A stretch of 64,000 nt of DNA from Pseudomonadota bacterium (GCA_016202695.1 JACQOE010000007.1:1-64000); one strand, 5' to 3'; shown: positions 43,141 to 58,745, counted from the stretch's first letter. Notes: a model not told the origin generated them from the letters alone. Translations and numbers: made by a program.

Positions 43141-44328
43141 TCAACCGGCCGTCGCCAGCTCGGCGGCGACGTGCGCCGCGGTGTCGCGCGCCAAGCGATC
43201 GACACCGAGGATCTCTTCGAGGCTGGTCGGGCGCGAGTTCGGCAGGTGCTCAAGGCTGCGTTCGACGATGCGCGCGATGTCGAGGAAGCCGATCTCGCCG
43301 GCGAGGAACCGGCGCACCGCCACCTCGTTCGCGGCGTTGAGGATAGTGGGGCAGGCGCCGCCCGATTTCAAGGCTTGGCGGGCAAGCTTGAGGGCGGGGA
43401 AGCGGACGAGGTCAGGCGGCTCGAAGGAAAACTCGCGCAGTTGGGTGAAGTCGAGCCGGCGCGAGGCGGCGCGGATGCGATCGGGCCAGCCGAGCGCGTG
43501 GGCGATCGGCGTGCGCATGTCCGGCGCGGCGATCTGCGCCAGGATCGAGCCGTCGACGTAGCAGACCATGGCGTGGATGACCGACTGGGGATGAACCAGC
43601 ACCTCGATCATCTCGTCGCGCACCGGGAACAGATGGTGGGTCTCGATCAGCTCGAGCCCTTTGTTCATCATCGTCGCCGAATCGACCGAAACCTTCGCCC
43701 CCATGTCCCAGTTGGGATGGGCGACCGCCTGTTCCGGCGTGACCAGCGCCATCTCTTCGGGATCGAAGCGGAGGAACGGCCCGCCGGAGGCGGTGAGGAT
43801 GACCCGCTCGATGCGATCGCTGTGGGCGAAATCGAACACCTGGAAGATGGCGTTGTGCTCGGAGTCGACCGGCAGCAGCGTTGCCCCGTGACGCCGGACC
43901 TCGGCCATCACCAGATCGCCGGCGCAGACTAGGCACTCCTTGTTGGCGAGCGCGATCACCCCGCCCTGGCCGATGGCCGCCAGCGCCGGCTCGAGGCCGG
44001 CCGCGCCGACGATCGCGGCCATCACCCAGTCCGCCGGCCGCGCCGCCGCCTCGATCACGGCGTCGCGCCCGGCCATGGCCTCGATGCCGCTGCCGGAGAG
44101 CGCCTCCTTGAGCGCCGGATAGGCGGTCGGGTCGGCGACCACCGCCACCTTCGCCGCCAACGCCCGCGCCTGCTCGGCCAGCAGCCAGGCATTGCCGTGG
44201 GCGGTGAGCGCCTCCACCTCATAGGCCCCGGCCCCGGCGAGCAGCAGGTCGACGGTGCTGCAACCGACCGATCCGGTGGAGCCCAGCACGCTCACGCGCC
44301 GCGGCTCGCCTCGCCGGGAGGCGCTCAC
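43141..44328 (-). CDS. dxr: 1-deoxy-D-xylulose 5-phosphate reductoisomerase
   Basis: 395 residues: NADPH-binding motif [18 protein letters not shown], metal ligands in [20 protein letters not shown] and [13 protein letters not shown]. It makes methylerythritol phosphate for isoprenoids. GTG 44328 is preferred because its GTGA overlaps the cdsA stop; the frame is open a little further up. Confidence 0.95.
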   Translation of the reverse strand: MSASRRGEPRRVSVLGSTGSVGCSTVDLLLAGAGAYEVEALTAHGNAWLLAEQARALAAKVAVVADPTAYPALKEALSGSGIEAMAGRDAVIEAAARPADWVMAAIVGAAGLEPALAAIGQGGVIALANKECLVCAGDLVMAEVRRHGATLLPVDSEHNAIFQVFDFAHSDRIERVILTASGGPFLRFDPEEMALVTPEQAVAHPNWDMGAKVSVDSATMMNKGLELIETHHLFPVRDEMIEVLVHPQSVIHAMVCYVDGSILAQIAAPDMRTPIAHALGWPDRIRAASRRLDFTQLREFSFEPPDLVRFPALKLARQALKSGGACPTILNAANEVAVRRFLAGEIGFLDIARIVERSLEHLPNSRPTSLEEILGVDRLARDTAAHVAAELATAG

Positions 44329-45197
44329 GTCGAGGCCCACCAATTGGCGACGACGATGACGGCGGCAAGCGCACCGGCGGCGAAGAGCAGCGCGTCCAGC
44401 CGGTCGAGCAGCCCTCCGTGGCCGGGGATCAGGCTGCCGGAGTCCTTGACTCGGAAGTGCCGCTTGACCGCCGACTCGGCGAGGTCGCCGACCTGAGCGG
44501 CGCAGGCCAGCGCGAGGGTCGCGGGCACGACCGCGCCAAGGCCCGCCAGCGGCGCCAATTCCGCCCGTGCGGCCAGCACTCCGAGGTCGGCGGCCGCCGC
44601 CACCCCGATCCCGACCGCCAGCGCCAGCGCCAGGCCGCCCGCCGAGCCCGCCCAGGTCTTGTTCGGGCTGATCGCCGGCGCCAGTCGAGATCCGCCGATC
44701 AGCCGTCCGCAGGCGTAGGCGCCGATGTCGCTCGCCCAGACCACGAGCAGGAGCCAGATGACGATCGCCCGACCCGCCGGATCATCGCCCCGGAGCCACA
44801 GCATCGCGATCACCGGCAGCGTGAGATATACCAGCCCGGCCCCGAGCCACAGCCCGAGCGCGATGTCCCGCCGCGGCATCGAGAGCGGCACCAGCACGGC
44901 GATGGCGAACACGAACAGCACGCCCTCGGCATAGAGATCGGTGCTCGCCGAAAGGCTCGCCGCCCCGGCGGCGATGATCGTCAGCGTGCCCTGCCACCGG
45001 GGTGGCGAGGCGCCGCAGATCGCGCACCACTCGAAGGCGAGGCGAAGCGCCACCGCGAGCGCGAGGAGATCGAAGTAGGGCGACCCGGCGTAGACCGCGG
45101 CCAGGGCGACCGGCGCCAGCAGCAGTGCCGAAACCACCCGCCGGCCGAGCGTGTCGGCGACGGGCGCCGGCGGCCCGCTAGCCAACGCGCGCGCCAT
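44325..45197 (-). CDS. cdsA: phosphatidate cytidylyltransferase
   Basis: 290 residues with about seven helices and the family signature near the end ([20 protein letters not shown], then [12 protein letters not shown]). It makes CDP-diacylglycerol at the inner membrane. ATG 45197 lies within the uppS end (20-base overlap). Confidence 0.93.
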   Translation of the reverse strand: MARALASGPPAPVADTLGRRVVSALLLAPVALAAVYAGSPYFDLLALAVALRLAFEWCAICGASPPRWQGTLTIIAAGAASLSASTDLYAEGVLFVFAIAVLVPLSMPRRDIALGLWLGAGLVYLTLPVIAMLWLRGDDPAGRAIVIWLLLVVWASDIGAYACGRLIGGSRLAPAISPNKTWAGSAGGLALALAVGIGVAAAADLGVLAARAELAPLAGLGAVVPATLALACAAQVGDLAESAVKRHFRVKDSGSLIPGHGGLLDRLDALLFAAGALAAVIVVANWWAST

Positions 45198-45912
45198 ACC
45201 GCCGCTCGCGGCGGTGGAATTCTCGGATGACGTCTTCCAGGTCATGCTCGCTGAAGTCCGGCCATAGCGTGTCGACGAAGATGAGCTCGGAATAGGCCGA
45301 CTGCCAGAGGAGGAAGTTGCTCAGTCTCCGCTCGCCGCTGGTGCGGATGATCACGTCGGGATCGGGAACGTCGCGGGTGAGGAGGCTGTCGGCGAAGCGC
45401 TCGAGATCGATCTCTTCGGGAGCGAGCTCGCCGCGGACCGCTTTGTCGGCGAGGCGTCGCGCCGCGGCCACGATCTCCTGGCGAGCGCCGTAGCTGAGCG
45501 CAATGGTGAGCTGGAGCCCGCGGTTGGCGCGGGTCAGCGTCTCGGCGTCCTCCATCAGGGCGACGATATCGCGCTCGAGCCGGTCGCGGTCGCCGATCAT
45601 GCGGATGCGCACGCCCTTCTCATGCAGATCGACGATCTCGCGCTTGAGGTAGAAGCGCAGGAGCTCCATTAGGTCGCGGACCTCGCCGGCGGGGCGCTTC
45701 CAGTTCTCGGTGGAGAAGCCGAAGAGGGTGAGGAAGCGGATGCCGAAGCCGGGCGCCGCCCGAACGATCCGGCGCACCGCCTCGGCCCCGGCCCGGTGGC
45801 CGGCGGTGGTGGGCAGGCCCCGCGCCTTCGCCCAGCGGGCGTTTCCGTCCATGATGACGGCGACGTGGGTGGGAGGCCCCGGCAGGTCGGAGCTATGCGG
45901 AAGAGGCTCCAT
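45178..45912 (-). CDS. uppS: undecaprenyl diphosphate synthase
   Basis: 244 residues: [20 protein letters not shown] at the N-terminus (catalytic Asp), [15 protein letters not shown], and [20 protein letters not shown]. It makes the C55 carrier lipid for cell wall and O-antigen. ATG 45912 follows the frr stop by four bases. Confidence 0.95.
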   Translation of the reverse strand: MEPLPHSSDLPGPPTHVAVIMDGNARWAKARGLPTTAGHRAGAEAVRRIVRAAPGFGIRFLTLFGFSTENWKRPAGEVRDLMELLRFYLKREIVDLHEKGVRIRMIGDRDRLERDIVALMEDAETLTRANRGLQLTIALSYGARQEIVAAARRLADKAVRGELAPEEIDLERFADSLLTRDVPDPDVIIRTSGERRLSNFLLWQSAYSELIFVDTLWPDFSEHDLEDVIREFHRRERRYGARVG

Positions 45913-45916
45913 CGCC

Positions 45917-46486
45917 TCAGACCTGCAGGATGTCGGATTCCTTGTGGGCCAGCGCGGCGTCCACCTTCTTGATGTGGTCGTCGGTGAGTGCCTGGATCTC
46001 CTCCGACCAGTGGCGATGCAGGTCCTCGGAGATGGTGCCATCGCGCTCCATGCGCTTGAGCTTGTCCATGCAGTCGCGGCGGATGTTGCGCACGGCGACC
46101 CGCGCCTGCTCGGCGTACTTGCCGGCGACGCGGGTGATCTCGCGGCGGCGCTCCTCGTTGAGCGCCGGGATAGGAATCCGCACCATCTGGCCGTCGCTCG
46201 ACGGATTGAGGCCGAGGCCGGCGTCGCGGATGGCGCGCTCGACGGTTCCGACGAGCGACTTGTCCCAGACCTGGACGGTGAGCATGCGCGGCTCGGGCAC
46301 GCCGATCGTGCCGAGCTGGGGCAGCGGCATCTCGCTCCCGTAGGCCTTGACCATCACCGGCTCGATCAGGCTCGCCGCGGCTCGCCCCGTGCGCAGCCCG
46401 CCAAACTCCTTGTGCAGCGCATCGAGCGCGCCCTCCATGCGCCGGGCGGCGTCGCTCTTCAGCGTCTTGAGATCAGCCTCGGACAT
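45917..46486 (-). CDS. frr: ribosome recycling factor
   Basis: 189 residues with the RRF pattern: [20 protein letters not shown], then [20 protein letters not shown] and a C-terminal [19 protein letters not shown]. Frees ribosomes after termination together with EF-G. It begins three bases after pyrH. Confidence 0.96.
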   Translation of the reverse strand: MSEADLKTLKSDAARRMEGALDALHKEFGGLRTGRAAASLIEPVMVKAYGSEMPLPQLGTIGVPEPRMLTVQVWDKSLVGTVERAIRDAGLGLNPSSDGQMVRIPIPALNEERRREITRVAGKYAEQARVAVRNIRRDCMDKLKRMERDGTISEDLHRHWSEEIQALTDDHIKKVDAALAHKESDILQV

Positions 46487-46489
46487 TTG

Positions 46490-47215
46490 TCAGTCCTTCT
46501 CCCTGATGATCGTGAACCGTCCCCGGCCCTGTACCACGTCGGCGAAGGCGCCCTCATTATGAATCGAGAAAATAACGATCGGAATCCTGTTCTCCCGCGC
46601 CAGGCTGATCGCCGAGGCGTCCATGACCTTGAGGTCCCTGCTCAGCACCTCGAGGAAGGTCATCTCGTCGTAGCGGACCGCGTTCTTCACCTTGTGGGGG
46701 TCGGCGGAATAGACGCCGTCGACCTGGGTCCCCTTGAACAGCGCATCGCAGCCCATCTCGACCGCGCGCAGCGCCGCCGCGGTATCGGTGGTGAAGAAGG
46801 GATTGCCGGTGCCGGCGGCGAAGATGACGATGCGGCCCTTCTCCATGTGGCGCACGGCCCGGCGCCGGATGTAGGGCTCGCAGACCGACGCCATGGGGAT
46901 GGCCGACTGCACCCGGGTTTGCACCCCGATCCGCTCGAGCGCACTCTGTACGGCGAGGGAGTTGATCACGGTCGCCAGCATGCCCATGTAGTCGGCGCTG
47001 GCGCGGTCCATGCCCGAGGCGGCGCCGCTGATCCCGCGGTAGATGTTGCCGCCGCCGATCACCATGCAGATCTGGATGCCCATCTGGTGAACGCGGCCGA
47101 CCTCGGCTGCGATTCGCTTGATGGTATCGTTGTCCAGCCCGTACTCGACGCGCCCCATCAGGCCTTCGCCCGAGATTTTGAGCAGGACGCGCCGGTAGTT
47201 CGGTTGGTCAGCCAT
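46490..47215 (-). CDS. pyrH: UMP kinase
   Basis: 241 residues: [40 protein letters not shown], then [20 protein letters not shown] and [13 protein letters not shown]. Phosphorylates UMP to UDP. ATG 47215 has GAGGAGGCT before it. Confidence 0.96.
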   Translation of the reverse strand: MADQPNYRRVLLKISGEGLMGRVEYGLDNDTIKRIAAEVGRVHQMGIQICMVIGGGNIYRGISGAASGMDRASADYMGMLATVINSLAVQSALERIGVQTRVQSAIPMASVCEPYIRRRAVRHMEKGRIVIFAAGTGNPFFTTDTAAALRAVEMGCDALFKGTQVDGVYSADPHKVKNAVRYDEMTFLEVLSRDLKVMDASAISLARENRIPIVIFSIHNEGAFADVVQGRGRFTIIREKD

Positions 47216-47393
47216 AGCCTCCTCGCTCCGCGCCCTCACGACCGCCCCCGACCCGCGCCACGAGGCCCTTCCGGCCCCCGGGGAGCGGGAGGCCGCGCCG
47301 AGGCGGGGCGAGACGTTACGGGTGACGAGGCCCCTCGGGCTGAGCCGCGATCATACACCATCCGACCGGCCGTGCCAGCCGGACAGGGTCGGT

Positions 47394-48317
47394 TCAGCGA
47401 AGCTGGGCGGCGACCTCGGCGGCAAAGTCCTTGGCGCCCCGCTCGACCCCTTCGCCGAGCCGGAAGCGCACGAAGCCGGCCACCTTCACCGGCGCGCCGA
47501 TCGCCTTGGCCGCCTCCTCCACCGCCTTGCCCACCTTGGTCTTGCCGTCGATGACGAAGACCTGCTCGAGGAGCACCACCTCCTCGTAGAACTTGCGAAC
47601 CCGCCCCTCGACCATCTTCTCGATCACGTTCTCGGGCCGCTCGGATTCGCGGGCCTGCTCGCGGAGAACCTGGCGCTCGTGTTCGAGCACCGCCGGGTCC
47701 ACCGAGGCGATGTCCAGGAACTGCGGGGTGGCGGCGGCGACGTGCATGGCGAGCTGCCGCCCGAACTCTCCGAGCCGGCCCGCGTCGCCGTCCGATTCCA
47801 GGGCGACCAGCACCCCGATCTTGCCGAGGCCCGGGCGGAGCACGTTGTGCACGTAGCCGGCGACCACGCCCGTGCCCACGGCCAGCGCCGCCGCGCGCCG
47901 AAGGGTAAGATTCTCGCCGATGGTCGCGATCAGGTGAGTGAGCTCCTCGGCGACGGCGTGCCCGCTGCCGGGGAAGGGCGAGTCCTTGATTTTCCCGACC
48001 TCGCCCCCGACCGCGAGCGCGACCCGGGCGAGGGCCTCGACGAAGGCCTGGAAAGCCTCGTTCCGGGCGACAAAATCGGTTTCGGAGTTGACCTCGACGA
48101 GCGCCCCGGAGCGGCCCTCGGTGAGCACCCCTACCAAGCCCTCCGCGGCCACCCGGCCCGCCTTCTTCGCCGCCGCCGCCAAGCCCTTGGTGCGCAGCCA
48201 GTCGACGGCGGCGTCAAGGTCGCCAGCGGTTTCGGTGAGGGCCCTCTTGCAATCCATCATGCCGGCGCCGGTCTTCTCGCGCAGCTCCTTCACGAGCCCA
48301 GCGGTGATCTCGGCCAT
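47394..48317 (-). CDS. tsf: elongation factor Ts
   Basis: 307 residues: N-terminal UBA-like part [20 protein letters not shown], then [20 protein letters not shown]. Exchanges GDP on EF-Tu. ATG 48317 follows AAGAAAGG. Confidence 0.96.
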   Translation of the reverse strand: MAEITAGLVKELREKTGAGMMDCKRALTETAGDLDAAVDWLRTKGLAAAAKKAGRVAAEGLVGVLTEGRSGALVEVNSETDFVARNEAFQAFVEALARVALAVGGEVGKIKDSPFPGSGHAVAEELTHLIATIGENLTLRRAAALAVGTGVVAGYVHNVLRPGLGKIGVLVALESDGDAGRLGEFGRQLAMHVAAATPQFLDIASVDPAVLEHERQVLREQARESERPENVIEKMVEGRVRKFYEEVVLLEQVFVIDGKTKVGKAVEEAAKAIGAPVKVAGFVRFRLGEGVERGAKDFAAEVAAQLR

Positions 48318-48382
48318 AGCTCTACCTTTCTTGCAAGATCGACTTGCAATCAATTGGGATATAACGTTTTAGGCAGCAGACC

Positions 48383-49246
48383 TCACGCCCGCTGGGCGGC
48401 GTTGTCGTCCTCGTCGCCGGGGTCCGGCGACGGCACTCCCACGGCGGCGTCCATATCCGCCCCCTCCTCGGCCCTGCCGGCCCCGGCCGCGGACTCCTCC
48501 GGCAACGCCTCGGCCGGCGCCTCCAGGGCTTCGCCGACGTCGGCACCCGAGGCGGCAAGTTCGGCCTGGATGCCGTCAAGCACTGTGCCGGCGAACAGGT
48601 CGCAGTAGAGATTGATGGCGCGGATGGCGTCGTCGTTGCCGGGCACCGGGTAGTCGATGCCGTCGGGGTCGGAGTTGCTGTCGACCACGCCGACCACGGG
48701 GATGCCGAGCTTGTTCGCCTCCTTGACCGCGATCGCCTCCTTGTTGGTGTCGATCACGACCAGGATGTCGGGGAGCCCTCCCATCTCCTTGATGCCGCCG
48801 AGCGCGCGGTCGAGCTTATCGCGTTCGCGGGTGAGGTTGAGAAGCTCCTTCTTGGTCAGCCCCAGATTCTCCTGCTTGAGCTGCTCGTCGAGATCCCTGA
48901 GGCGCTTGATCGAGTGGGAGATGGTCCGCCAGTTGGTCAGCATCCCGCCCAGCCAGCGGTGGTTCACGTAATACTGGCCGCAGCGGCTCGCGGCCTGGGC
49001 GATCGGCTCGGCCGCCTGCGGCTTGGTGCCGACGAAGAGCACCCGCCCGCCTCCCGCGACCGCATCGCGGACCGCGACCAGGGCCCGGTGCAGGAGCGGC
49101 ACCGTCTGGCGCAGGTCGACGATGTGGATGTTGTTGCGGACCCCGAACAGGTACGCGGCCATCTTCGGGTTCCAGCGGCGGGTGTGGTGGCCGAAGTGGA
49201 CGCCAGCCTCGAGGAGCTGGCGGAGGCCGAATTCGGGCAACGCCAT
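48383..49246 (-). CDS. rpsB: 30S ribosomal protein S2
   Basis: 287 residues: [58 protein letters not shown] 45-residue acidic, Ala-rich C-terminal extension (from about 240) goes beyond the ordinary length; such tails are seen in other alphaproteobacteria. First gene of the long operon. Confidence 0.96.
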   Translation of the reverse strand: MALPEFGLRQLLEAGVHFGHHTRRWNPKMAAYLFGVRNNIHIVDLRQTVPLLHRALVAVRDAVAGGGRVLFVGTKPQAAEPIAQAASRCGQYYVNHRWLGGMLTNWRTISHSIKRLRDLDEQLKQENLGLTKKELLNLTRERDKLDRALGGIKEMGGLPDILVVIDTNKEAIAVKEANKLGIPVVGVVDSNSDPDGIDYPVPGNDDAIRAINLYCDLFAGTVLDGIQAELAASGADVGEALEAPAEALPEESAAGAGRAEEGADMDAAVGVPSPDPGDEDDNAAQRA

Positions 49247-49386
49247 GGGTCAGATCCTTTTCCGGTTGCGCCTCCGCGGGCCATCGCCCCGGCCGAGGCC
49301 GGGGACCGGACGGCGCGGCGGGATGTCGCCCCCGCCGAACCAAGCTCCGCGTGCGGGTTTGTTCGCCTTCCAACAAGGCGGCGAGA

Positions 49387-49415
49387 GTGATAGCCTGGGG
49401 GTCCGCTCTTGGCAA
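49387..49415 (-). promoter_or_regulatory. promoter of the rpsB operon
   Basis: TTGCCA (49415-49410), 17 bases, then TATCAC (49392-49387) on the minus strand, 141 bases before the rpsB start. The leader contains a strong hairpin, CCCCGGCC and GGCCGGGG at 49288-49305, which may be a site of autogenous control by S2. The 369-base gap between divergent genes shows nothing else. Confidence 0.5.
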
Positions 49416-49615
49416 GCCCTTCGGACAAGGGCCTCGCCGGCGATAGGGGGGCAAAAGTTGATTCAAATCAAGGACGGCGTCCGAACCGGTTGATACGGAT
49501 CGGTTAGACTTTGTCGGCGCGACGCGCGCAGGGCCGTTACGGCTACGGCCCGATAGCGCCACTTGGTGTGCCCGTGGCCGAGCCCCGGACCGAGCGGTCG
49601 AAAAGGAGACTATCC

Positions 49616-50308
49616 ATGCAAGCGAAGGACATCATGACTCGCGAGGTCGTCACGATCTCCGCGGATGCCACCGTACAGGAGGCCGCCCGGCTCTTGGTCG
49701 CGCGGCACGTCAGCGCGGTTCCCGTCACCGACAAGGACGGCCGCATCCTCGGCATCGTCAGCGAAGGTGACCTGCTCCGGCGGCCCGAGACGGGGACGCT
49801 GCGGCCACGCTCCTGGTGGCTCGAGCTCGTCGCCGCCCCCGAGGACCGCGCCTCCGAGTACGTCAAGTCGCACGGGACCCGGGTGCGCGACGTGATGACC
49901 AAGGAGGTGATCTCGGTCGGCGAGACCGCGAGCCTGGGCGACATCGCCCACCAGCTCGAGGCGAACCACATCAAGCGGGTGCCGGTGGTCAAGGGCGGCA
50001 AGCTGGTCGGCATCGTCTCGCGCGCCGACCTCTTGCGTGGGCTTGCCACCCGCAAGACGGAGATCTCGCCGGTCTCGGAGAGCGACCGCACCATCCGCGA
50101 AGCCCTGCTCAAGACCCTGGAGGACGAGGACATCGCCCCCCGGCACCTCCTCAACGTGGTGGTCGCGAACGGCGTCGTGCACCTGTGGGGGATCGTCGAG
50201 AACGACGAGCAGCGCAACGCGGTGCGCATCGCCGCCGAGAACACTCCCGGGGCGAAGCGGGTCGAGAGCCACCTGAAGACGGTGCCGGCCTGGGTGTGGG
50301 GCGAATAG
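49616..50308 (+). CDS. CBS-domain pair with BON domain
   Basis: 230 residues: CBS 1 (2-60; KDIMTREVVTISADATVQEA), a linker, CBS 2 (92-148; VRDVMTKEVISVGETASLGD), then a BON domain (165-225; LHLWGIVENDEQRNAVRIA-like VVHLWGIVENDEQRNAV). AAAAGGAGAC precedes the ATG. CBS pairs sense adenine nucleotides; BON usually binds lipid. Common stress-related protein of this group; no partner known. Confidence 0.88.
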   Translation: MQAKDIMTREVVTISADATVQEAARLLVARHVSAVPVTDKDGRILGIVSEGDLLRRPETGTLRPRSWWLELVAAPEDRASEYVKSHGTRVRDVMTKEVISVGETASLGDIAHQLEANHIKRVPVVKGGKLVGIVSRADLLRGLATRKTEISPVSESDRTIREALLKTLEDEDIAPRHLLNVVVANGVVHLWGIVENDEQRNAVRIAAENTPGAKRVESHLKTVPAWVWGE

Positions 50309-50336
50309 CCCCTCCCGCCGCCGCCGGGGCGACGGC

Positions 50337-53819
<3,483 letters not shown>

Positions 53820-53935
53820 GGTGTGGGCGATCCGGGGCTTCCCAGCGGGAAGGATTCCATAACCGGCCCGGATCGTCACCGCCGATTGCGAAGCCCGAGC
53901 CGAGTTATCCACAAGATGTTGGCGACCGGCGGCGG

Positions 53936-54619
53936 TCACGCCGGCTCGACGATGCCTTCGCGCAGGCGCACCACCCGGTCCATCCGGGCCGCGATCTCGG
54001 CATTGTGGGTGGCGACGAGCGCCGCCAGCCCCTCGTCCCGGGCCAGGCTCAGGAGCTCGCCGAACACGGCCTCGGCGGTGTGCTGGTCGAGATTGCCGGT
54101 GGGCTCGTCGGCGAGCAGCAGCGCCGGCCCGTTAGCCAGCGCCCGGGCGATCGCCACCCGCTGGCGCTCGCCCCCCGACAGCCGCCCCGGCCGGTGGCCG
54201 GCCCGCGCCGCCAGCCCCATCCGCTCCAACAGCCGGCCGGCGCGCGCCATCGCCTCGCGCCGGGCGACGCCGGCGATCATCTGCGCCACGGCCACGTTCT
54301 CCAGCGCCGAGAACTCGCCGAGAAGGTGGTGATACTGGTAGACGAATCCGAGCCGGCGGCGGCGGATCGCGGTGCGCTCGTCGTCGGACAGCTCGCCGCA
54401 GGTGCGCCCCTCGATCCGCACCTCCCCGACCTCGGGCCGCTCGAGCAGCCCGGCGATGTGCAGCAGCGTCGACTTGCCCGAACCCGACGGGCCGACGAGG
54501 GCGATCATCTCGCCCGGCCTGAGCGCGAGCGAGGCGCCCCGCAGCACCTCGAGTCGCGCATCGCCCTGGCGGAAGGTGCGCCGGATCGCCAAGAGCTCGA
54601 GTGTCGGCGGCGCGCCCAT
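53936..54619 (-). CDS. lolD: lipoprotein-releasing ABC transporter ATPase LolD
   Basis: 227 residues: Walker [13 protein letters not shown], signature [15 protein letters not shown], Walker [13 protein letters not shown]. Powers lipoprotein release from the inner membrane, needed for the many lipoproteins seen here. ATG 54619 follows the lolC/E stop by one base. Confidence 0.94.
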   Translation of the reverse strand: MGAPPTLELLAIRRTFRQGDARLEVLRGASLALRPGEMIALVGPSGSGKSTLLHIAGLLERPEVGEVRIEGRTCGELSDDERTAIRRRRLGFVYQYHHLLGEFSALENVAVAQMIAGVARREAMARAGRLLERMGLAARAGHRPGRLSGGERQRVAIARALANGPALLLADEPTGNLDQHTAEAVFGELLSLARDEGLAALVATHNAEIAARMDRVVRLREGIVEPA

Positions 54620-54620
54620 G

Positions 54621-55868
54621 CTACTCGTAGCGCAGCGCCTCGACCGGGTCGAGCCGCGCCGCCCGCCACGACGGATAGAGGGTGGCAAGGAACGAGAGCG
54701 CGAGCCCCATGCCGACCACGGCGACCACCTCGACGGCGTCCACCCTGGCCGGCAGGCGGGAGAGGAAATAGATCTCGGCCGCGAACAGCTCGGTCCCGGT
54801 AAGCCCTTGCAGCCATTGGCGGATCGTCTCGATATTGAGGGCGAAGGAGAGCCCCAGCAGGAAGCCGGCAAAGGTGCCGATCACGCCGACGCTGGCGCCG
54901 CAAAGGAAGAAGATGCGCATGATCGCCGCCCGCGTCGCCCCCATGGTGCGGAGAATCGCGATCGCTCCCTCCTTGTCCTTTACCAGCATGATCAGGCTGG
55001 AGACGATGTTGAAGGCGGCGACCAGGATGATGAGTGTCAGGATCAAGAACATGACGTTCCGCTCGACCTCGATCGCGTTGAAGAAGCCGGCGTTGGCGTG
55101 CCGCCAGTCGACGATCCGCACCGCCCGGCCGGCGGCGCCGACGATGGCGCGGCTCGCCGCGGCGGTGCGATCGGGGTTGTCGAGGAGCACCTCAAGGCCG
55201 GTGACCGCGTCGCCGGTGCGGAAGAAGACCTGGGCCGCCGCGAGCGGCAGGAAGACGAAGCTCGAGTCGTACTCGTACATGCCGATCTCGAACGTCGCGA
55301 CCACCCGGTAGGCTCGCATCCGCGGCACGGTGCCGAACGGCGTCACCGTCCCCTCCGGCGAGATCAGGGTGAGCCGGTCGCCAATGCCGAGCCCGAGCCG
55401 GTCGGCGAGCCGCCGCCCGATCAGCACCGCGTCCTCGCCTTCGAAGTCGGCGAGCGAACCCTGGCGGAGGTTGCCGGCGATCAGCGCCCGGCGCCGGACG
55501 TCGTCGGGCCTGAGCCCGCGCACCACCGAGCCCACCGCCCCCTTCCCCGCCGAGGCCAGCGCCTGGCCCTGGACCATGGGATCGACCGTCACCACGCCGG
55601 CGACCGCGCGGAGCTTCCCGGCCAGCGGATCGAAATCGGCGAGATCGCCGCGCGGGGCATAAACGCCGAGGTGCCCGTTGAGGCCGAGGATGCGGCCCAG
55701 CAGCTCGTGGCGGAAGCCGTTCATCACCGCCATCACGATGATCAGCGTCGCCACCCCCAGCGCGATGCCGGCGAGCGAGAATGCGGCAATGACCGAGATC
55801 AGCCCCTCGCGCCGCCGCGCCCTCAGGTAGCGGAACGCGACCATGCGCTCGACGGGGGAGAAGATCAT
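54621..55868 (-). CDS. lolC: lipoprotein-releasing ABC transporter permease LolC/LolE
   Basis: 415 residues: FtsX-type permease with one N-terminal and three C-terminal helices ([39 protein letters not shown]-like), and a large periplasmic domain between. A single LolC/E-type gene next to lolD suggests a homodimer (LolF-like). Starts 13 bases after proS. Confidence 0.92.
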   Translation of the reverse strand: MIFSPVERMVAFRYLRARRREGLISVIAAFSLAGIALGVATLIIVMAVMNGFRHELLGRILGLNGHLGVYAPRGDLADFDPLAGKLRAVAGVVTVDPMVQGQALASAGKGAVGSVVRGLRPDDVRRRALIAGNLRQGSLADFEGEDAVLIGRRLADRLGLGIGDRLTLISPEGTVTPFGTVPRMRAYRVVATFEIGMYEYDSSFVFLPLAAAQVFFRTGDAVTGLEVLLDNPDRTAAASRAIVGAAGRAVRIVDWRHANAGFFNAIEVERNVMFLILTLIILVAAFNIVSSLIMLVKDKEGAIAILRTMGATRAAIMRIFFLCGASVGVIGTFAGFLLGLSFALNIETIRQWLQGLTGTELFAAEIYFLSRLPARVDAVEVVAVVGMGLALSFLATLYPSWRAARLDPVEALRYE

Positions 55869-55881
55869 CGCTCGGGCGCGC

Positions 55882-57195
55882 TCATCCGGCCAGCCGGTCG
55901 ATCACCGCATCTAAGGACAGCTCCTCGGACCCGCCGGTGGCCCGGCGCTTCAGCTCTGCCGTCCCGGCCTTCACCCCTCGCGGCCCCACCACCACCTGCC
56001 ACGGCAGCCCGATCAGCTCCATGTCGGCGAACTTCGCCCCGGCGCGCTCGTCGCGGTCGTCGTAAAGCACCTCGACGCCGGCCCGCCGCAGCCGCCGATA
56101 GAGGGAATCGCCGGCCTCGGCGCAGGCGCGGTCGTCGGGGCGGAGGTTGACCAGCCCCACGTTGAACGGCGCCACCGGCTCCGGCCAGATGATACCCTTG
56201 TCGTCGTGGAAGGCCTCGATGATGGCGCCGACGAGGCGCGACACCCCGATCCCGTAGGAGCCCATCTCGACCGGCACGCTGCCGCCCTCGACCGTGGTCA
56301 CGGTCGCGTTCATCGGCTTCGAGTACTTGGTGCCGAAATAGAAGATGTGGCCGACCTCGATCCCGCGCGCGGTGACCAGCCTGTCGCCGAGGGCCTTCTC
56401 CTCGGCGGCATCGTGCATGTCGTCGGTTGCGGCATAGAGCGAGGTCCACTGATCGACCATCGGCTGCAGGTCGGCGGCGTAGTCGACCTCGGTGCCGAGC
56501 ACGTCGAAGGCGAGGAGATCCTTGTGGCAGAAGACGCGGCTCTCGCCGGTGTCGGCGAGGATGATGAACTCGTGGCTGAGGTCGCCGCCGATCGGCCCCG
56601 TCTCTGCCTTCATCGGGATGGTCTTCAGGCCGAGGCGAGCGAAGGTCTTGAGATAGGCGATGAACATCTTGTTGTAGGAACGCCGCGCGCCGGCGTAGTC
56701 GACGTCGAAGGAGTAGGTGTCCTTCATCAGGAACTCGCGCCCGCGCATCACTCCGAAACGGGGCCGCACCTCGTCGCGGAACTTCCACTGGATGTGGTAG
56801 AGCAGCTTGGGCAGGTTGCGGTAGCTCTTGATGTGGGTGCGGAAGATGTCGGCGATCAGCTCCTCGTTGGTCGGCCCGTACAGCATCTCGCGGTCGTGGC
56901 GGTCGCGGATGCGGAGCATCTCCTTGCCGTAATCCTCGTAGCGGCCGCTCTCGCGCCAGAGGTCGGCCGACTGGATGGTCGGCATCAGCAGCTCCTGGGC
57001 GCCGGCCGCGTCCTGCTCCTCGCGGACGATCTGCTCGACCTTCTTGAGCACCCGGAAGCCGAGAGGAAGCCAGGAATAGACGCCAGCCGCCGCCTGATGG
57101 ATCATGCCGGCGCGGAGCATCAGCCGGTGCGAGACGATCTGCGCCTCGCTCGGGGTCTCCTTGAGGGTGGGAAGGAAGTACTCGGTCAGTCGCAT
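55882..57195 (-). CDS. proS: prolyl-tRNA synthetase, short type
   Basis: 437 residues, the length of the short alphaproteobacterial form without the editing insertion. Motifs: [48 protein letters not shown] and [17 protein letters not shown] 57195 ([13 protein letters not shown]) is set by the family; the frame is open further up. Confidence 0.95.
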   Translation of the reverse strand: MRLTEYFLPTLKETPSEAQIVSHRLMLRAGMIHQAAAGVYSWLPLGFRVLKKVEQIVREEQDAAGAQELLMPTIQSADLWRESGRYEDYGKEMLRIRDRHDREMLYGPTNEELIADIFRTHIKSYRNLPKLLYHIQWKFRDEVRPRFGVMRGREFLMKDTYSFDVDYAGARRSYNKMFIAYLKTFARLGLKTIPMKAETGPIGGDLSHEFIILADTGESRVFCHKDLLAFDVLGTEVDYAADLQPMVDQWTSLYAATDDMHDAAEEKALGDRLVTARGIEVGHIFYFGTKYSKPMNATVTTVEGGSVPVEMGSYGIGVSRLVGAIIEAFHDDKGIIWPEPVAPFNVGLVNLRPDDRACAEAGDSLYRRLRRAGVEVLYDDRDERAGAKFADMELIGLPWQVVVGPRGVKAGTAELKRRATGGSEELSLDAVIDRLAG

Positions 57196-57328
57196 GCCGG
57201 GCCCTGCATCGCCACTCCCGTCGCCTCGGGCGGCGACGGGTGGCAACTCTAGGCAATGGCGCTCGCGCACGCAACCGGAGCGCGGGGCGGCGGGCCCAGC
57301 GGTCGGCCTCGCCCTCCGGGACAGCGGC

Positions 57329-57781
57329 TCATTTCTTTGGCTTCTGCTTCTCGAGCGCCTCGCGGCAGGCGGCCTCGATCCGCAGCCGCTCCTCAGGACC
57401 GATCTCCTTGCCGTTGAAGAGGACGCGGCCCTCGCGCACGGTCACCTTGCCGACCGGGATCTTGCCCTCGTAGCGCCCGGCGGGGGCGGGAACGCCGAAG
57501 CGATCGGTGATGTCCACCGCCAAGTCGATGGTGAACTCCTTGGGAAGCTCGATCTGGCTCCCGCCGCCGAGGTCGGCAGGCGCGACCTGCCGCCCGTAGA
57601 CGTCCACCCCCGGCTTGTAGGTCACGTCGGGGGCGGGGGTGTGGCGAACTACGCGGTCGCACTCGTCGCGGCTGACGGTGATGATCGTATCGGCGCTCTC
57701 CGCCGCGGCCGCGGAGAGGAGGAACGCCGCGAGCCCGACCAGGGCGGCCCGCATCCAAGCATATGCCAACGAGTCGGCCAT
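57329..57781 (-). CDS. secreted protein of unknown function
   Basis: 150 residues: signal peptide (up to about residue 30, AAAAESA), a domain with [56 protein letters not shown] and [14 protein letters not shown], and a Lys-rich end. ATG 57781 is preferred (GGGAC upstream); 57790 is also possible. A conserved periplasmic protein, role unknown. Followed by proS 134 bases later. Confidence 0.7.
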   Translation of the reverse strand: MADSLAYAWMRAALVGLAAFLLSAAAAESADTIITVSRDECDRVVRHTPAPDVTYKPGVDVYGRQVAPADLGGGSQIELPKEFTIDLAVDITDRFGVPAPAGRYEGKIPVGKVTVREGRVLFNGKEIGPEERLRIEAACREALEKQKPKK

Positions 57782-57920
57782 GAGTCCCATGTGTCGCACC
57801 GTCTTTGGGCGGCCTTCGCCGCAGGCCGGAAGAGGGAGTATATCGCGCGCCGGCGCCGCCGGCGAAGCCGCATGATAGGGACGAAGGCCGGCGCGGGGCC
57901 GGCCCCCGGGAAGCGCGCCG

Positions 57921-58481
57921 TCAGTCCTCCACGTAGAAGGCCGGGCCGGGGCGCATCCACGGCGGCGAGCGGCGCAGGATGCGGGCGTGGACCGGGCAGT
58001 CGGAGCGATGCGCGCCGGGCAGATAGCCGACGCTGAGCAGGAACTCGCCGACCACCTCGCCGCCCATGAACACGAAGGTGTCGCGGAACAGGCCGACCCA
58101 GTCGGCCTTGCGCATCGGATGGTGCCGGGCGAGCCAGGCGTCGAGCGAACCCTCGCGGGCGATGATCGCGTTCGCGCGCCGGGCATTCTCGATCACCGCC
58201 TCGATCTTGCGCCGGTTGCGGATGATCGCCGCATCAGCCAGGAGCCGCCCGCGCTCCGCCGCCCGGAAGGCCGCCACCCGGGCGGGATCGAACCCGGCGA
58301 AGGCGGCGACCAGGGCCGGGCGCTTCTTAAGCACGATCAGCCACGAGAGGCCGGCCTGGAAGATCTCGAGCGAGAGTCGCTCGAAGAGGCCGGCGTCGTC
58401 GGCCAGCGGGAAGCCGTACTCGCGATCGTGATAGGGGCCGTGCAGCGGGTGGCCGGGGGCGATGTCGCAGTAGGCGGACAT
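57921..58481 (-). CDS. tag: DNA-3-methyladenine glycosylase I
   Basis: 186 residues of the Tag family: YHDREYGFPLADDAGLFERL, catalytic Glu region LSLEIFQAGLSWLIVLKKRP, FDPARVAAF, then VGLFRDTFVFMGGEVVGEFL. Removes 3-methyladenine from DNA. Near the N-terminus WG is replaced by YG, a usual variant. Three bases after the DUF1467-like gene. Confidence 0.88.
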   Translation of the reverse strand: MSAYCDIAPGHPLHGPYHDREYGFPLADDAGLFERLSLEIFQAGLSWLIVLKKRPALVAAFAGFDPARVAAFRAAERGRLLADAAIIRNRRKIEAVIENARRANAIIAREGSLDAWLARHHPMRKADWVGLFRDTFVFMGGEVVGEFLLSVGYLPGAHRSDCPVHARILRRSPPWMRPGPAFYVED

Positions 58482-58484
58482 GGC

Positions 58485-58724
58485 TCAGGGCGCGCTCCGG
58501 AGATCGATCAGCCCGCTCTCGACGACGACATAGACCGCGACCCAAAGCACCGCCGCGACCGCGGTCGTGACCGCGAACTTCAGCAAGAGGCGCGGGTTCG
58601 CGGGCGCGCTCTCGACGTGGCCCGGGGCGGGCTCGTCGACCGGCCTCACGCCCCAGGGCAGGACCGTGAACAGCACGACCCACCAGATGACCACATAGAT
58701 CGCCAGGCCCGAAACCCAGCCCAC
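58485..58724 (-). CDS. small DUF1467-like membrane protein
   Basis: 79 residues with two helices (LAIYVVIWWVVLFTVLPWGV; KFAVTTAVAAVLWVAVYVVV) and the DUF1467 pattern WGV then PEP-like PVDEPAPG between them. GTG 58724 follows GGAGG. Conserved in alphaproteobacteria next to rnj; function unknown. Confidence 0.82.
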   Translation of the reverse strand: MGWVSGLAIYVVIWWVVLFTVLPWGVRPVDEPAPGHVESAPANPRLLLKFAVTTAVAAVLWVAVYVVVESGLIDLRSAP

Positions 58725-58745
58725 CGCGACCCGGCCTCCCTTTCC